A DNA stretch of 51,967 bases from Porticoccaceae bacterium. GTDB lineage: Bacteria; Pseudomonadota; Gammaproteobacteria; Pseudomonadales; Porticoccaceae. The notes under the pieces are model-generated. The model searched no databases. It was given only the letters and a program-made list of their open reading frames with translations, and was not told the DNA's origin. The stretch spans positions 1-51,967 of the forward strand of contig JAQWUP010000041.1 in assembly GCA_029242085.1 (NCBI GenBank), written 5' to 3'. Of the stretch, positions 8,190 to 20,319 are shown one piece after another (the stretch's first letter is position 1; each line of letters begins with the position of its first letter). The position numbers and the translations under genes were made by a program.

Positions 8190-9581
8190 CTAATCAAACA
8201 GTTTCCCCGGGTTTAAAATAGAGTTCGGGTCAAAAGCCTGTTTAATGCTGCGCATTAAGTCCATTTCCAATGGCGACCTGGAATAATGCAAATAGTCTTT
8301 CTTAAGCAGACCCACACCGTGCTCAGCACTGATACTACCCTCATATTTAGCCAGCAGCTGTCCAATCTCACCACTGACGTTACCGCATTTGGCCACAAAG
8401 TCTTCATTCGATAATGTTTCGGGCTTAAGAATATTGAGATGCAGATTGCCATCGCCAATATGGCCGTACCACACCAGCTCAAAGTCTGGGTAGCGGCTTG
8501 CCACCAGCTCGTCTACCTCGCGCAAAAAGTCGGGCATTCTGGATACGCGCACAGAGATATCGTTTTTATAGGGCTGCCAGTGCCACAGTGTTTCGGAAAT
8601 ATCTTCGCGCAATTTCCACAGAGACTGAGCCTGAGACAGGCTTTGACTCAACACGCCATCTAGCACCCAACCCTCTTCCATACAGTGCTCAAACAACGCC
8701 ATCGCGCTTTCCATCACGGACTCTGTCGGTGTCTCAAATTCTAATAGCGCGTAAAATGGTGTTTCGGTGGCAAATGGCTTGGCATGGCCTCGATGCTCAG
8801 TCACTTTTTCCAGCGCCGCCTGAGAGAAAAACTCAAAGGCACTTAAATCAATTTGCGCCGCAAAGGTGCGCAGTACATCAAGAATAGCGGGGAAATTATC
8901 CACACCCAAAACCAGCACCGTTGAATCGGCCGGTGGTCGAGTCAGCTGAATAGTGGCTTCGCAAATCAGCCCGAGAGTACCCTCGGAGCCAATAAACAGG
9001 TGACGGAAGTCATAACCAGTATTATTTTTAACCAGCCCACGATTGAGCTCTAGAATATCACCGGCACCATTCACCACCTTTAATCCCATAACCCATTCTC
9101 TGGTCATGCCGTAGCGAATAACATTAATACCGCCCGCATTGGTCGCAATATTGCCGCCAATCTGGCTAGAGCCTGTCGAGGCAAAATCCACCGGATAAAA
9201 CAGACCTTGCTCCGCGGCGAAGTCTTGCAGTTGCGCTGTGATCATACCTGCGCCAAGGGTGACGCAGCGATCCATAGGGTTAAAATCCAGAACCTGGTTC
9301 ATACGATCCATGGCCACCACGATTTCGCCATCTTTAGCCACAGCACCACCACTGAGGCCAGTGCGACCGCCAGAGGGCACAATGGCCAGGTTGAATTCAT
9401 TACACAGCAACACAACCTGCTGCACTTCCTCAACCGATCCCGGCAATACCACGGCGCAGGGATTAGCCTGCCAAATAGTGGTTCGATCAATGCCAAAGCA
9501 CTGCAGATCGTCGGGCTCCAGCAATAGTCGCTGGCTGCCGACAATGTTATTTAAACGCTCAATTATCTGTTCCGATAACAT
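8190..9581 (-). CDS. FAD-binding D-2-hydroxyacid dehydrogenase (GlcD/D2HGDH type)
   Basis: A 463-residue flavoprotein oxidising a D-2-hydroxyacid (D-2-hydroxyglutarate, D-lactate or glycolate). The PCMH-type FAD domain is seen in VVLPGSVEEVQQVV, PSGGRTGLSGGA and GGNIATNAGGINVIRYG. The FAD-oxidase C-terminal domain has YGHIGDGNLHLN, with metal-binding His, and SAEHGVGLLKK. No separate iron-sulfur gene is adjacent, which argues against a classical glcDEF glycolate oxidase. Beside serA, a link to recycling 2-hydroxyglutarate made by SerA is attractive and known in Pseudomonas (D2HGDH with SerA), but here it is inferred from context. It is divergent from serA. Confidence 0.88.
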   Translation of the reverse strand: MLSEQIIERLNNIVGSQRLLLEPDDLQCFGIDRTTIWQANPCAVVLPGSVEEVQQVVLLCNEFNLAIVPSGGRTGLSGGAVAKDGEIVVAMDRMNQVLDFNPMDRCVTLGAGMITAQLQDFAAEQGLFYPVDFASTGSSQIGGNIATNAGGINVIRYGMTREWVMGLKVVNGAGDILELNRGLVKNNTGYDFRHLFIGSEGTLGLICEATIQLTRPPADSTVLVLGVDNFPAILDVLRTFAAQIDLSAFEFFSQAALEKVTEHRGHAKPFATETPFYALLEFETPTESVMESAMALFEHCMEEGWVLDGVLSQSLSQAQSLWKLREDISETLWHWQPYKNDISVRVSRMPDFLREVDELVASRYPDFELVWYGHIGDGNLHLNILKPETLSNEDFVAKCGNVSGEIGQLLAKYEGSISAEHGVGLLKKDYLHYSRSPLEMDLMRSIKQAFDPNSILNPGKLFD

Positions 9582-9687
9582 CCGGAAATCCTCGTCATAC
9601 AGGTGGTTTATGCAATGGAATGTGGAGCAGTCATGTTAACATAGCGACCTTAATTTGGCTGCCCAATGCATAGATAGCGGACATAAC

Positions 9688-10917
9688 ATGCTCAATTTTT
9701 CTCTCGGAAAACAAAAAATCAAAATTCTCCTGCTCGAGGGAGTCCACCCTTCTGCAGTCGAGGTCTTTAAAACTGCTGGCTATGAGAATATCGACTACCA
9801 GCCGGCAGCTCTGCCAGAGGAAGAGCTGCTAAACAAAATTGCCGATGTGCACTTTGTTGGCATCCGCTCGCGCAGCCAGCTTAATGCCAAGGTATTCGCA
9901 GCCGCCAAAAAGTTGATCAGTGTCGGCTGCTTCTGTATCGGTACCAATCAGGTCGACCTGCAAGCCGCGACTGAGCACGGGGTTATCGTTTTTAATGCGC
10001 CCTTCTCTAATACGCGCAGTGTTGCAGAATTGGTCATTGCCGAAGCGATTATGTTGATGCGCGGGATCCCCGACAAAAACGCCAAGGCTCATCGCGGCGA
10101 GTGGATAAAGTCTGCAGCTAACGCCTTCGAGGTGCGGGGTAAAACGCTGGGCCTGATTGGGTACGGCAATATCGGCAGTCAAATAAGCGTTATGGCCGAG
10201 GCGGTGGGTATGAAGGTGCGCTTTTATGACAGTGTCACTAAATTACCCCTGGGCAATGCGGAGCAGGTCCCCACATTAAAAGGGTTGTTGGCAACTAGCG
10301 ATGTGGTTTCACTGCATGTACCGGATACTGCCGCTACGCGAGGTCTGATGGGGCCCGAACAACTCGCTGCAATGAAGCCGGGTGCAGTGCTTATCAATGC
10401 CGCTCGTGGACAGATTGTCGACATCGACAGTCTCTGTGATCAGCTGACCAACAACCATCTTGGCGGTGCCGCCATCGATGTGTTTCCCGTGGAGCCAAAA
10501 TCCAACCGCGAAGAGTTTATCTCGCCACTGCGCGACTTCGACAATGTTATTTTGACGCCCCATATAGGCGGCTCAACTCAGGAAGCGCAAGAAAATATCG
10601 GTGTTGAAGTGGCCGAGAAAATGGTGGTTTACAGCGACAATGGCACCAGCATTAGTGCGGTCAACTTCCCTCAGGTAGCACTTCCAGCTCATGCTGACAC
10701 CCATAGACTGCTCCATGTGCACCGCAACGTTCCGGGTGTAATGAGCGCAATCAATAAGGTCTTTTCCGAATTTAATATCAATGTCGCCGCACAGTATCTG
10801 CAGACCAATGACAGTGTCGGCTACGTAGTGGTAGATATTGATGCTGAATACAGTGATGGCGCTCTGCAGGCTCTAAAGTCCATTAACGGCACTATTCGCT
10901 GCCGAGTTTTGTTCTAA
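9688..10917 (+). CDS. serA: D-3-phosphoglycerate dehydrogenase SerA
   Basis: First step of serine synthesis: 3-phosphoglycerate to 3-phosphohydroxypyruvate with NAD. The 409 residues align over the full length with E. coli SerA (410 aa): GCFCIGTNQVDL, FNAPFSNTRSVAELV, the Rossmann LGLIGYGNIG, INAARG, TPHIGGSTQEAQENIG. A C-terminal ACT domain (PGVMSAINKVFSEFNINVAAQ) gives serine feedback. I choose ATG 9688, which gives MLNFSLGKQKIK as in the family; an in-frame TTG at 9655 lies in non-homologous sequence. It faces away from the 2-hydroxyacid dehydrogenase gene. Confidence 0.96.
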   Translation: MLNFSLGKQKIKILLLEGVHPSAVEVFKTAGYENIDYQPAALPEEELLNKIADVHFVGIRSRSQLNAKVFAAAKKLISVGCFCIGTNQVDLQAATEHGVIVFNAPFSNTRSVAELVIAEAIMLMRGIPDKNAKAHRGEWIKSAANAFEVRGKTLGLIGYGNIGSQISVMAEAVGMKVRFYDSVTKLPLGNAEQVPTLKGLLATSDVVSLHVPDTAATRGLMGPEQLAAMKPGAVLINAARGQIVDIDSLCDQLTNNHLGGAAIDVFPVEPKSNREEFISPLRDFDNVILTPHIGGSTQEAQENIGVEVAEKMVVYSDNGTSISAVNFPQVALPAHADTHRLLHVHRNVPGVMSAINKVFSEFNINVAAQYLQTNDSVGYVVVDIDAEYSDGALQALKSINGTIRCRVLF

Positions 10918-11165
10918 ACCGGGGATTTTTAAGCTGAAAAGGGCTTTTTTTGCGTTTTAATGACTCAAAAATTGGCCAAACCTTAAAAAAAGCAATACAC
11001 TGCGCGATTCTGTAATAGCACAAATGACACTTTTAGTGTTTGCTGACGCAGAAATGCCTTTGGTCAGTCACTCGTTTTCAGAGCAAAGGTAAGGCTAGCC
11101 CCGTGATGAGGCTGGATACATTTTAAACGCCTTAAACGGTATACATTTTATAAGTGAGGTTAGTT
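10918..11165 (+). promoter_or_regulatory. Long untranslated leader upstream of the cold-shock gene
   Basis: About 248 bases without a gene. Just after serA a weak AAGC/GCTT hairpin (10931-10950) ends in a run of T and may end serA transcription. Further on are a small ACACT-TTT-AGTGT hairpin and a 10-base direct repeat ATACATTTTA at 11116-11125 and 11141-11150, just before the ribosome site GTGAGG. Cold-shock genes of this type often have long structured leaders that act as RNA thermosensors; that role is inferred from the family, not shown. Confidence 0.45.
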
Positions 11166-11375
11166 ATGGCAGAGCGAGTTTCTGGCACTGTTAAGTGGTT
11201 CAACGACAGCAAGGGTTTTGGATTTATTGAGCAAGAAGGCGGCGGTGACGTATTTGTACACCACAGCGCTATTCAAGCTGATGGTTTCAAATCATTGAAA
11301 GAAGGCCAAGCAGTAACGATGGAAGTTACTCAAGGTCAAAAAGGCGCTCAAGCTGAGAACGTAGTTGCCGAATAA
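11166..11375 (+). CDS. Cold-shock protein (CspA family)
   Basis: A 69-residue single cold-shock domain that binds single-stranded RNA and DNA as an RNA chaperone. RNP1 is KGFGFI and RNP2 is VFVHHS, preceded by GTVKWFND. The start at ATG 11166 ([12 protein letters not shown]) is preferred over an in-frame GTG/ATG twelve bases earlier because it matches the family length and follows GTGAGGT. It is monocistronic, between a long leader and a very strong terminator. Which Csp paralogue it is cannot be told. Confidence 0.94.
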   Translation: MAERVSGTVKWFNDSKGFGFIEQEGGGDVFVHHSAIQADGFKSLKEGQAVTMEVTQGQKGAQAENVVAE

Positions 11376-11415
11376 TTTCTGTCGCTGTCACTAGATAGCA
11401 GTACGAAAATTATTT

Positions 11416-11450
11416 AAAAGCCCCGATAAGCAATTATCGGGGCTTTTTTT
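11416..11450 (+). terminator. Rho-independent terminator of the cold-shock gene
   Basis: Perfect 14-base-pair stem: 11416-11429 pairs with 11434-11447 around a GCAA loop, followed by a T run. The core is GCCCCGATAA/TTATCGGGGC. Confidence 0.95.
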
Positions 11451-11506
11451 ATCGGGCTTTGTTTTGCAGGGACTTACAGAGTCTGTCCGGCGCTTTTTGT
11501 CTGGAC

Positions 11507-11534
11507 AAAAAAAATCCCGCCAATCGGCAGGATT
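11507..11534 (-). terminator. Rho-independent terminator of rpmB-rpmG
   Basis: On the minus strand AATCC-T-GCC (11534-11526) pairs with GGC-G-GGATT (11521-11513), one mismatch and a four-base loop, followed by eight T (plus-strand A at 11507-11514). It lies 25 bases past the rpmG stop. Confidence 0.85.
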
Positions 11535-11558
11535 CTTTCAAGCGACATAAAAACCAAA

Positions 11559-11726
11559 TTATTTAATTTTGGCTTCTTTGTAGATCACATGCTTACGGAT
11601 AGTGGGATCATACTTCTTGATCTCCATCTTCTCAGGCATATTGCGCTTGTTCTTATCAGTAGTATAGAAGTGACCAGTACCTGCACTAGACACTAGACGA
11701 ATTTTTTCGCGAGCTGACTTAGCCAT
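11559..11726 (-). CDS. rpmG: 50S ribosomal protein bL33
   Basis: A 55-residue ribosomal protein of the large subunit near the E site. The translation begins [20 protein letters not shown] and ends [10 protein letters not shown], matching E. coli L33 in length and sequence. It lacks the two CxxC pairs, so it is the zinc-independent form. A GGAGACC ribosome site precedes ATG, and it follows rpmB by 11 bases in the usual rpmBG operon. Confidence 0.97.
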   Translation of the reverse strand: MAKSAREKIRLVSSAGTGHFYTTDKNKRNMPEKMEIKKYDPTIRKHVIYKEAKIK

Positions 11727-11737
11727 TAGCGGTCTCC

Positions 11738-11974
11738 TTAGACTTTCTCGCCACGAGCAGCGAGCTCGGACAAGACTTGTTCAATACCTTTTTTGTCAAT
11801 GATACGCATACCCTTGGTCGATACACGAAGCTTAACAAAGCGTTTTTGTGCTTCAACCCAAAAACGGTGGGTATGAAGGTTTGGCTCAAAGCGACGACGC
11901 GTTCTATTTTTCGCATGAGATACATTGTTTCCAGCCATTGGGCGCTTGCCTGTGACCTGACATACTCTGGACAT
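11738..11974 (-). CDS. rpmB: 50S ribosomal protein bL28
   Basis: A 78-residue ribosomal protein. [20 protein letters not shown] at the N-terminus, then [12 protein letters not shown] and [16 protein letters not shown], are typical of L28. The single early Cys in CQVTGK does not make a zinc site. ATG 11974 gives the family N-terminus; the frame is open further upstream but that part is not homologous. It is transcribed with rpmG from the promoter at 12080-12108. Confidence 0.97.
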   Translation of the reverse strand: MSRVCQVTGKRPMAGNNVSHAKNRTRRRFEPNLHTHRFWVEAQKRFVKLRVSTKGMRIIDKKGIEQVLSELAARGEKV

Positions 11975-12079
11975 TATTCCTGCCTCTGCTATCAAATTTT
12001 TGCCGCGGGACACACCAGCTGAGCAAAAAAATCTGTGATTTTCTATCCATCTACGGGACCGTCCCGCAAGGAGGCGCGT

Positions 12080-12108
12080 TTTATACCAGAAAGCCAATCC
12101 TGAATCAA
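12080..12108 (-). promoter_or_regulatory. Sigma-70 promoter for rpmB-rpmG
   Basis: Read on the minus strand: -35 TTGATT (12108-12103), a 17-base spacer ending in TGG, -10 TATAAA (12085-12080), then a GC-rich discriminator. The leader of about 100 bases to the rpmB start contains a GGGAC/GTCCC hairpin around 12060. Five of six -10 bases and four of six -35 bases match the consensus with ideal spacing. Confidence 0.7.
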
Positions 12109-12169
12109 ACTAAAACCGTGCAATGGCAGGAAAACCACGCTTTTTCTTTACTGTGGTTACCTACGCCTG

Positions 12170-12844
12170 TTACATCCTGTCAGTATCAGCCAAAGAGGTC
12201 ACCTGGCCGCGACCAATAATAAAATGGTCCAACAAACGGATCTCCATCAATTCAAGGGCCAGTTTTATTTTCTGTGTAATGACAATATCTGCCTTGCTCG
12301 GCACTGCTACGCCGGAGGGATGGTTGTGCGCCACAATAACAGCCGCGGCATTTTTGAGAAGCGCCAGTCTGACGACTTCCCGCGGATGCACGCTCGTCGC
12401 ATCTATGGTGCCCTGAAACATCTCGCGATACTCCAGCAACTGGTGCTTGGTATCCAGTAATAGCACCACAAATACCTCACGGTTGAGATCGCGCATCTGC
12501 ACAGACAGATAATCCCTGACATGACTGGGTTTGGTAAAGACAGGCTGGTCGCTCAACTGCTCTTTCAGATAGCGTGTGGTCAACTCTCGGCATGCATGCA
12601 GCTGAGTATACTTGGCGGGACCCAAGCCCTTACCCGCACAGAATGCATCTTGATCAGCGCTGAGCAGGGGCCCAATGCCACCAAATTCATCGAGTAAATT
12701 GCGCGCGAGATCAATCGCTGTACTACCGGGCAGGCCGGTACGTAAAAATATTGCCAGTAATTCAGAATCAGTAAGTGCGGATGCACCTTTCAACAACAGC
12801 TTCTCTCTGGGTCTCTCTTCCATCAGCCAGTGGCTTATAGCCAT
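12170..12844 (-). CDS. radC: RadC family JAB-domain protein
   Basis: A 224-residue protein with an N-terminal helix-hairpin-helix-like region (ALTDSELLAIFLRTG; GKGLGPAKYTQL) and a C-terminal MPN+/JAB domain. The metal-binding set is AHNHPSG followed by S-K-A-D (about 174-187). Despite the historic name, a role in repair is not established; the fold suggests a metalloprotease or deubiquitinase-like enzyme. Its place between rpmBG and divergent coaBC is the conserved gammaproteobacterial order. Confidence 0.93.
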   Translation of the reverse strand: MAISHWLMEERPREKLLLKGASALTDSELLAIFLRTGLPGSTAIDLARNLLDEFGGIGPLLSADQDAFCAGKGLGPAKYTQLHACRELTTRYLKEQLSDQPVFTKPSHVRDYLSVQMRDLNREVFVVLLLDTKHQLLEYREMFQGTIDATSVHPREVVRLALLKNAAAVIVAHNHPSGVAVPSKADIVITQKIKLALELMEIRLLDHFIIGRGQVTSLADTDRM

Positions 12845-12925
12845 AGTGAGTCCTCATTTATCACTACAGAATTCCCTCTCATGATGTTATCTTACAAGCC
12901 TTTATTTGGCCTGTCTGGACGATTA

Positions 12926-14122
12926 ATGAGTAGCCTTTCAAACAAACGGATAATTCTTGGTGTTACTGGTGGCATTGCCGCTTACAAAAGCGCCGAGGTT
13001 GTCAGACGACTTCAGGATCAGGGTGCCGATGTGCGCGTGGTAATGACCCCAGCGGCCAGTGAGTTTATTCGGCCGCTGACGATGCAAGCGCTATCCGGGC
13101 ACCCAGTTCACAGCGACTTACTCGATTCAGAAGCAGAAGCCGGCATGGGCCATATTGAACTGGCGCGCTGGGCAGACCTGCTGCTAATTGCTCCGGCCAG
13201 TGCTGACTTTGTTGCCAATATGGTGCATGGCAAGGCCGACAGCCTATTGGCTGCCATCCATTTGGCCACGCCAGCCAAGGTGACCGTGGCTCCAGCCATG
13301 AACCAAGCCATGTGGAGTCATCCTGCCAGCCTCGCCAATATTGATGCGCTGCAACAGCGAGGCGTAACCATCATTGGTCCAGATCAGGGGATTCAAGCCT
13401 GCGGCGATATTGGCCCCGGCAGGATGGAACAGCCAGACAGCATAGTCAGCATTGTGAGCAGCCTGTTTCAAACGGGTGTTCTGGCAGGAACAAAAATAGC
13501 CATCACCGCAGGTCCAACCAGAGAAGCCTTGGATCCAGTTCGCTATATCAGCAATCACAGCTCGGGCAAAATGGGCTTTGCCTTGGCGGCGGCTGCCAGA
13601 GATGCTGGCGCAGCTGTGACCCTAATTTCAGGCCCAGTGAGTATTGCCGCGCCAGAGCGCTGCGAGATTATCTCTACTGTTTCTGCCCAAGATATGCTCG
13701 ATGCGTCTTTAGCTACGGCGGTTGATGCCGATATATTTATTGCAGCAGCGGCCGTTGCCGATTATCGCGCCACTACTGTCGCCGACCAAAAAATGAAAAA
13801 ACAGGGCGACAATATGACGATTCATCTGGAAAAAAATCGAGATATTGTCAATGCCGTGGTGCTGGCCAACCCAGATTTATTTGTGATGGGCTTTGCTGCA
13901 GAGACTCAGGACGTAGAAACCTATGCCCGAGACAAATTACAGCGCAAGAACCTAAGTGCAATTATCGCCAACGATGTTTCACGCACGGATATCGGCTTTG
14001 ATGCCGATGATAACGAGGTCATCTGGATTGACCGCTCATCCTCAGTGGTATTTAGCAAAAGGAGCAAGGCGCAGTTAGCGCGGGATATTATTGAGCATCT
14101 AGCTAAGAATTATAAAAGTTAA
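12926..14122 (+). CDS. coaBC: Bifunctional phosphopantothenoylcysteine decarboxylase/synthase CoaBC (Dfp)
   Basis: Two steps of coenzyme A synthesis: ligation of cysteine to 4'-phosphopantothenate and decarboxylation to 4'-phosphopantetheine. The N-terminal flavoprotein CoaC has GVTGGIAAYKSAEVVR, the PAMNQAMW motif and ACGDIGPGRM with the active Cys. The C-terminal CoaB has ITAGPTREALDPVRYISNHS, and KMKK near residue 290. ATG 12926 gives the family N-terminus and 398 residues; the frame is open from 12830 but the extra residues are not homologous. In Pseudomonas dut usually follows; here algC follows after 50 bases. Confidence 0.95.
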   Translation: MSSLSNKRIILGVTGGIAAYKSAEVVRRLQDQGADVRVVMTPAASEFIRPLTMQALSGHPVHSDLLDSEAEAGMGHIELARWADLLLIAPASADFVANMVHGKADSLLAAIHLATPAKVTVAPAMNQAMWSHPASLANIDALQQRGVTIIGPDQGIQACGDIGPGRMEQPDSIVSIVSSLFQTGVLAGTKIAITAGPTREALDPVRYISNHSSGKMGFALAAAARDAGAAVTLISGPVSIAAPERCEIISTVSAQDMLDASLATAVDADIFIAAAAVADYRATTVADQKMKKQGDNMTIHLEKNRDIVNAVVLANPDLFVMGFAAETQDVETYARDKLQRKNLSAIIANDVSRTDIGFDADDNEVIWIDRSSSVVFSKRSKAQLARDIIEHLAKNYKS

Positions 14123-14172
14123 GCTAGCCTGTACCCTCAATAGTCGCCCCAGTTACTGGGTTACGAATTACA

Positions 14173-17674
<3,502 letters not shown>

Positions 17675-17675
<1 letters not shown>

Positions 17676-18265
17676 TGACGGGCAAAAGAGGTTCTCGAGC
17701 ACAGGAAATACTCCAAGCTCTGGCGCGCATGCTGGAGACATCTCGCGGCGGTCGTATAACAACCGCGGCTCTCGCTGCTGAGCTGGGCGTATCAGAAGCG
17801 GCACTCTATCGGCACTTTCCCAGCAAGACGCGAATGTACGAAGGTCTGATTGAGTTTATCGAGGAGACTATTTTTGCCAGGGTGCGCACCATCGTCAGTG
17901 ATGAGCCCGATGCGGCAAATCAATGTTATCGCATTCTCAGCTTGGTACTGACCTTCTCGGAAAAGAACCCCGGTATCTCACGCATACTTAATGGCGACGC
18001 GCTCACCGGAGAAACCGGGCGACTGCACGAACGCATCGCTGTATTTTTTGATCGTTTGGAATCTCAGTTAAAGCAGACATTGCGGGAAGCCGAAATTCGC
18101 GATGGCCTCAAACTCAGCGTGCCAGTTTCAGTGGCCGCCAATATTATGCTGGTGAGTGCCGAGGGAAAGATCAGTCAATTTGTGCGCACAGGCTTTAAGC
18201 AGCCACCCACTCAGCACTGGGCCGAGCAATGGCAACTTATTACGGCGCAGATGTTTGCTGATTAA
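17675..18265 (+). CDS. slmA: Nucleoid occlusion factor SlmA (TetR family)
   Basis: DNA-bound inhibitor of FtsZ assembly over the nucleoid. The 196 residues begin with a TetR helix-turn-helix (ITTAALAAELGVSEAALYRHFPSKTRMYEGL, shown here only in part: core LGVSEAALYRHFPSK) and continue with the SlmA-specific FIEETIFARV and ISRILNGDALTGE segments. argB-slmA next to pyrE-rph is conserved context. Its last 26 bases overlap the convergent DUF4124 gene. Confidence 0.93.
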
Positions 18266-18806
18266 GTAGCTCGGCAAAGCGCTGCTCATAATATTGATAG
18301 AGTGCGCTGGTGGTGCGCTGGTCTTCTTGGCGCTCCTCCAGCAACTGCAGGACTTCATGTCTGGACTTTTTTATCTTCGCAAGCCGATCGAGAATTGACT
18401 GAGAGACAGTTTCGCCAGCCATTTCCATATTGACCGCCTCCTGCAAAATCAGCTCTTCGCGAGCGTCCAGCCCTTTAATATTGTTTTGCAGGTGCAGGAT
18501 ATCCCGAGCCAATAACTCGAGTTTGCGACGTTTTAAAACACTGATTTCATCGACCTGACTAAAACTGGATAGCAGATACTGGTCCTGCTCGCTCTGTTCA
18601 GAGCCCTGGGGTGGGAGATGCTGTGGCCTGAGGGTCTTGAGCACTCGCCCCTGTTCATTAACGGCATCATAACCATTGACAGCGGCTTCAGGTGACAGCA
18701 TATCGCTGGTAACCAGTAAACCTGCACTGTCCTTGTAACGGTAGAGCTCTTTTGCAGCGACCCAGGGGGCCGCCAACAATAATAGAAGCCATACCGCTTT
18801 TGTCAT
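18240..18806 (-). CDS. DUF4124-type exported coiled-coil protein
   Basis: A 188-residue protein with a clear signal peptide (residues 1-18, cut near VAAKE). A short DUF4124-like module follows ([20 protein letters not shown], about 21-40), and after about residue 85 a long helical, charged stretch likely to form a coiled coil ([26 protein letters not shown]). Function unknown. Its start overlaps the pyrE stop by four bases (ATGA), so it is the last gene of rph-pyrE-DUF4124. Confidence 0.68.
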   Translation of the reverse strand: MTKAVWLLLLLAAPWVAAKELYRYKDSAGLLVTSDMLSPEAAVNGYDAVNEQGRVLKTLRPQHLPPQGSEQSEQDQYLLSSFSQVDEISVLKRRKLELLARDILHLQNNIKGLDAREELILQEAVNMEMAGETVSQSILDRLAKIKKSRHEVLQLLEERQEDQRTTSALYQYYEQRFAELLNQQTSAP

Positions 18807-19447
18807 ACGCCGTACTCGTGCCGATAAGTTTTAATTTCCTCAACCAGTGTTGCCATATCCGACTGAGATTCGAGATAGGTCAAAATATCATCCATATCAA
18901 TAATGCTGATCACTGGAATATCAAACTGCTGCTCAACTTCCTGTATCGCTGACTTAGCAGAATTGCCGCGCTCTTTGCGGTCGAGGCCGATTACCACACC
19001 GGCCGCCTCAGCACCCGCCAGTTCAACCATCGCCATCACTTCGCGAATTGCCGTACCAGCCGTTATCACATCATCAATAACCAGTACTTTGCCTTCCAGA
19101 GGAGCCCCGACGAGGGTGCCACCCTCACCGTGACTTTTTGCCTCTTTTCTATTGAAACAGTATGGCACATCCATATCATGGTGCTCGGCTAAAGCGACTG
19201 AGGTTGCCGCCGCCAAAGTGATGCCCTTGTAAGCTGGGCCAAAAAGCACATCGAATTGCACACCGGATTCAACGATTGCAGCGGCATAACAACGCCCCAA
19301 GATAGCCAGAGCCCTGCCCTGATAAAATTCTCCCGCATTAAAAAAATGTGGCGAAACACGCCCAGACTTAAGCCTGAACTGACCAAATTTTAGCGCACCG
19401 CTATCCAGCGCATTATCAATAAACTGTGTTTTATAAGTATTTTTCAT
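18803..19447 (-). CDS. pyrE: Orotate phosphoribosyltransferase PyrE
   Basis: Makes orotidine 5'-monophosphate from orotate and PRPP in pyrimidine synthesis. The 214 residues include [44 protein letters not shown] with the catalytic loop, and the PRPP-binding [14 protein letters not shown]. It lies 33 bases after rph, as in E. coli, but I see no GC-rich attenuator hairpin plus T run in that short gap. Confidence 0.96.
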   Translation of the reverse strand: MKNTYKTQFIDNALDSGALKFGQFRLKSGRVSPHFFNAGEFYQGRALAILGRCYAAAIVESGVQFDVLFGPAYKGITLAAATSVALAEHHDMDVPYCFNRKEAKSHGEGGTLVGAPLEGKVLVIDDVITAGTAIREVMAMVELAGAEAAGVVIGLDRKERGNSAKSAIQEVEQQFDIPVISIIDMDDILTYLESQSDMATLVEEIKTYRHEYGV

Positions 19448-19480
19448 AGGTCTGATTTACGTCTCAGTTAAAATTGCTGC

Positions 19481-20200
19481 TTATTGGGCGAGAGCCATAT
19501 TTTGCACGCGCACCAAATCGGCGATACCGCGCTTGGCCAGATCCAACATCTCATTTAATTCTTCAGCGCTAAATGGCGCAGCCTCTGCAGTGCCCTGTAC
19601 CTCGATAAAGCCACCGTCGGCATTCATCACCACATTCATATCTGTCTCTGCATTGGAGTCCTCAGCATAATCCAGATCCAGCACCGGAGTACCCTGATAA
19701 ACACCCACAGAAACAGAGGCGATCATATTCACCAGCGGATCACCGCTGATTGATTTTTTGCGCTGCAAATGGCGAATAGCATCGACCAGCGCCACCATGG
19801 CACCAGTGATAGAGGCTGTGCGTGTGCCACCATCAGCCTGAATCACATCGCAATCAATATTGACGGTGTGCTCACCAAGTTGCTTAAGATCTACCGCAGC
19901 ACGCAATGAGCGGCCAATTAAACGTTGAATTTCCTGGGTGCGACCACTCTGCTTACCCCGCGCCGCCTCACGACCCATACGGCTATTGGTCGAGCGCGGC
20001 AACATGCCATACTCTGCAGTCACCCAACCCTCGCCTTTGCCGCGCAAAAATCTTGGCACACCAGATTCAACACTGGCGGTACAGATGACTTTTGTATTGC
20101 CGAACTCAACCAATACAGACCCCTCTGCGTGACAGGTAAAATCGCGGGTAATCTTGACGGGTCTAAGTTGTTCCGGGCGTCGGCCACTGGGTCTATTCAT
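19481..20200 (-). CDS. rph: Ribonuclease PH
   Basis: Phosphorolytic 3'-exoribonuclease that trims tRNA 3' ends. The 239 residues are close to E. coli's intact form (238). N-terminal [19 protein letters not shown], then [39 protein letters not shown] and [18 protein letters not shown] are all family motifs. ATG 20200 is chosen; an ATG six codons upstream would add unrelated residues. The C-terminus ([18 protein letters not shown]) is complete, unlike the frameshifted rph of E. coli K-12. Confidence 0.95.
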   Translation of the reverse strand: MNRPSGRRPEQLRPVKITRDFTCHAEGSVLVEFGNTKVICTASVESGVPRFLRGKGEGWVTAEYGMLPRSTNSRMGREAARGKQSGRTQEIQRLIGRSLRAAVDLKQLGEHTVNIDCDVIQADGGTRTASITGAMVALVDAIRHLQRKKSISGDPLVNMIASVSVGVYQGTPVLDLDYAEDSNAETDMNVVMNADGGFIEVQGTAEAAPFSAEELNEMLDLAKRGIADLVRVQNMALAQ

Positions 20201-20319
20201 AATGGGGTTCCTGAACATGGGGTTGCAAAAAAATTTGGCGTAATTGTAGCAAATCTACCACCCAGTTAACCGCCTTTGTTACCATGGCACTCTATAAATA
20301 GTTTGATTGGAACCAAAAT

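Noticed and set aside
19448-19480. Attenuator between rph and pyrE as in E. coli
   Set aside because: Only 33 bases, with no GC-rich hairpin and T run.
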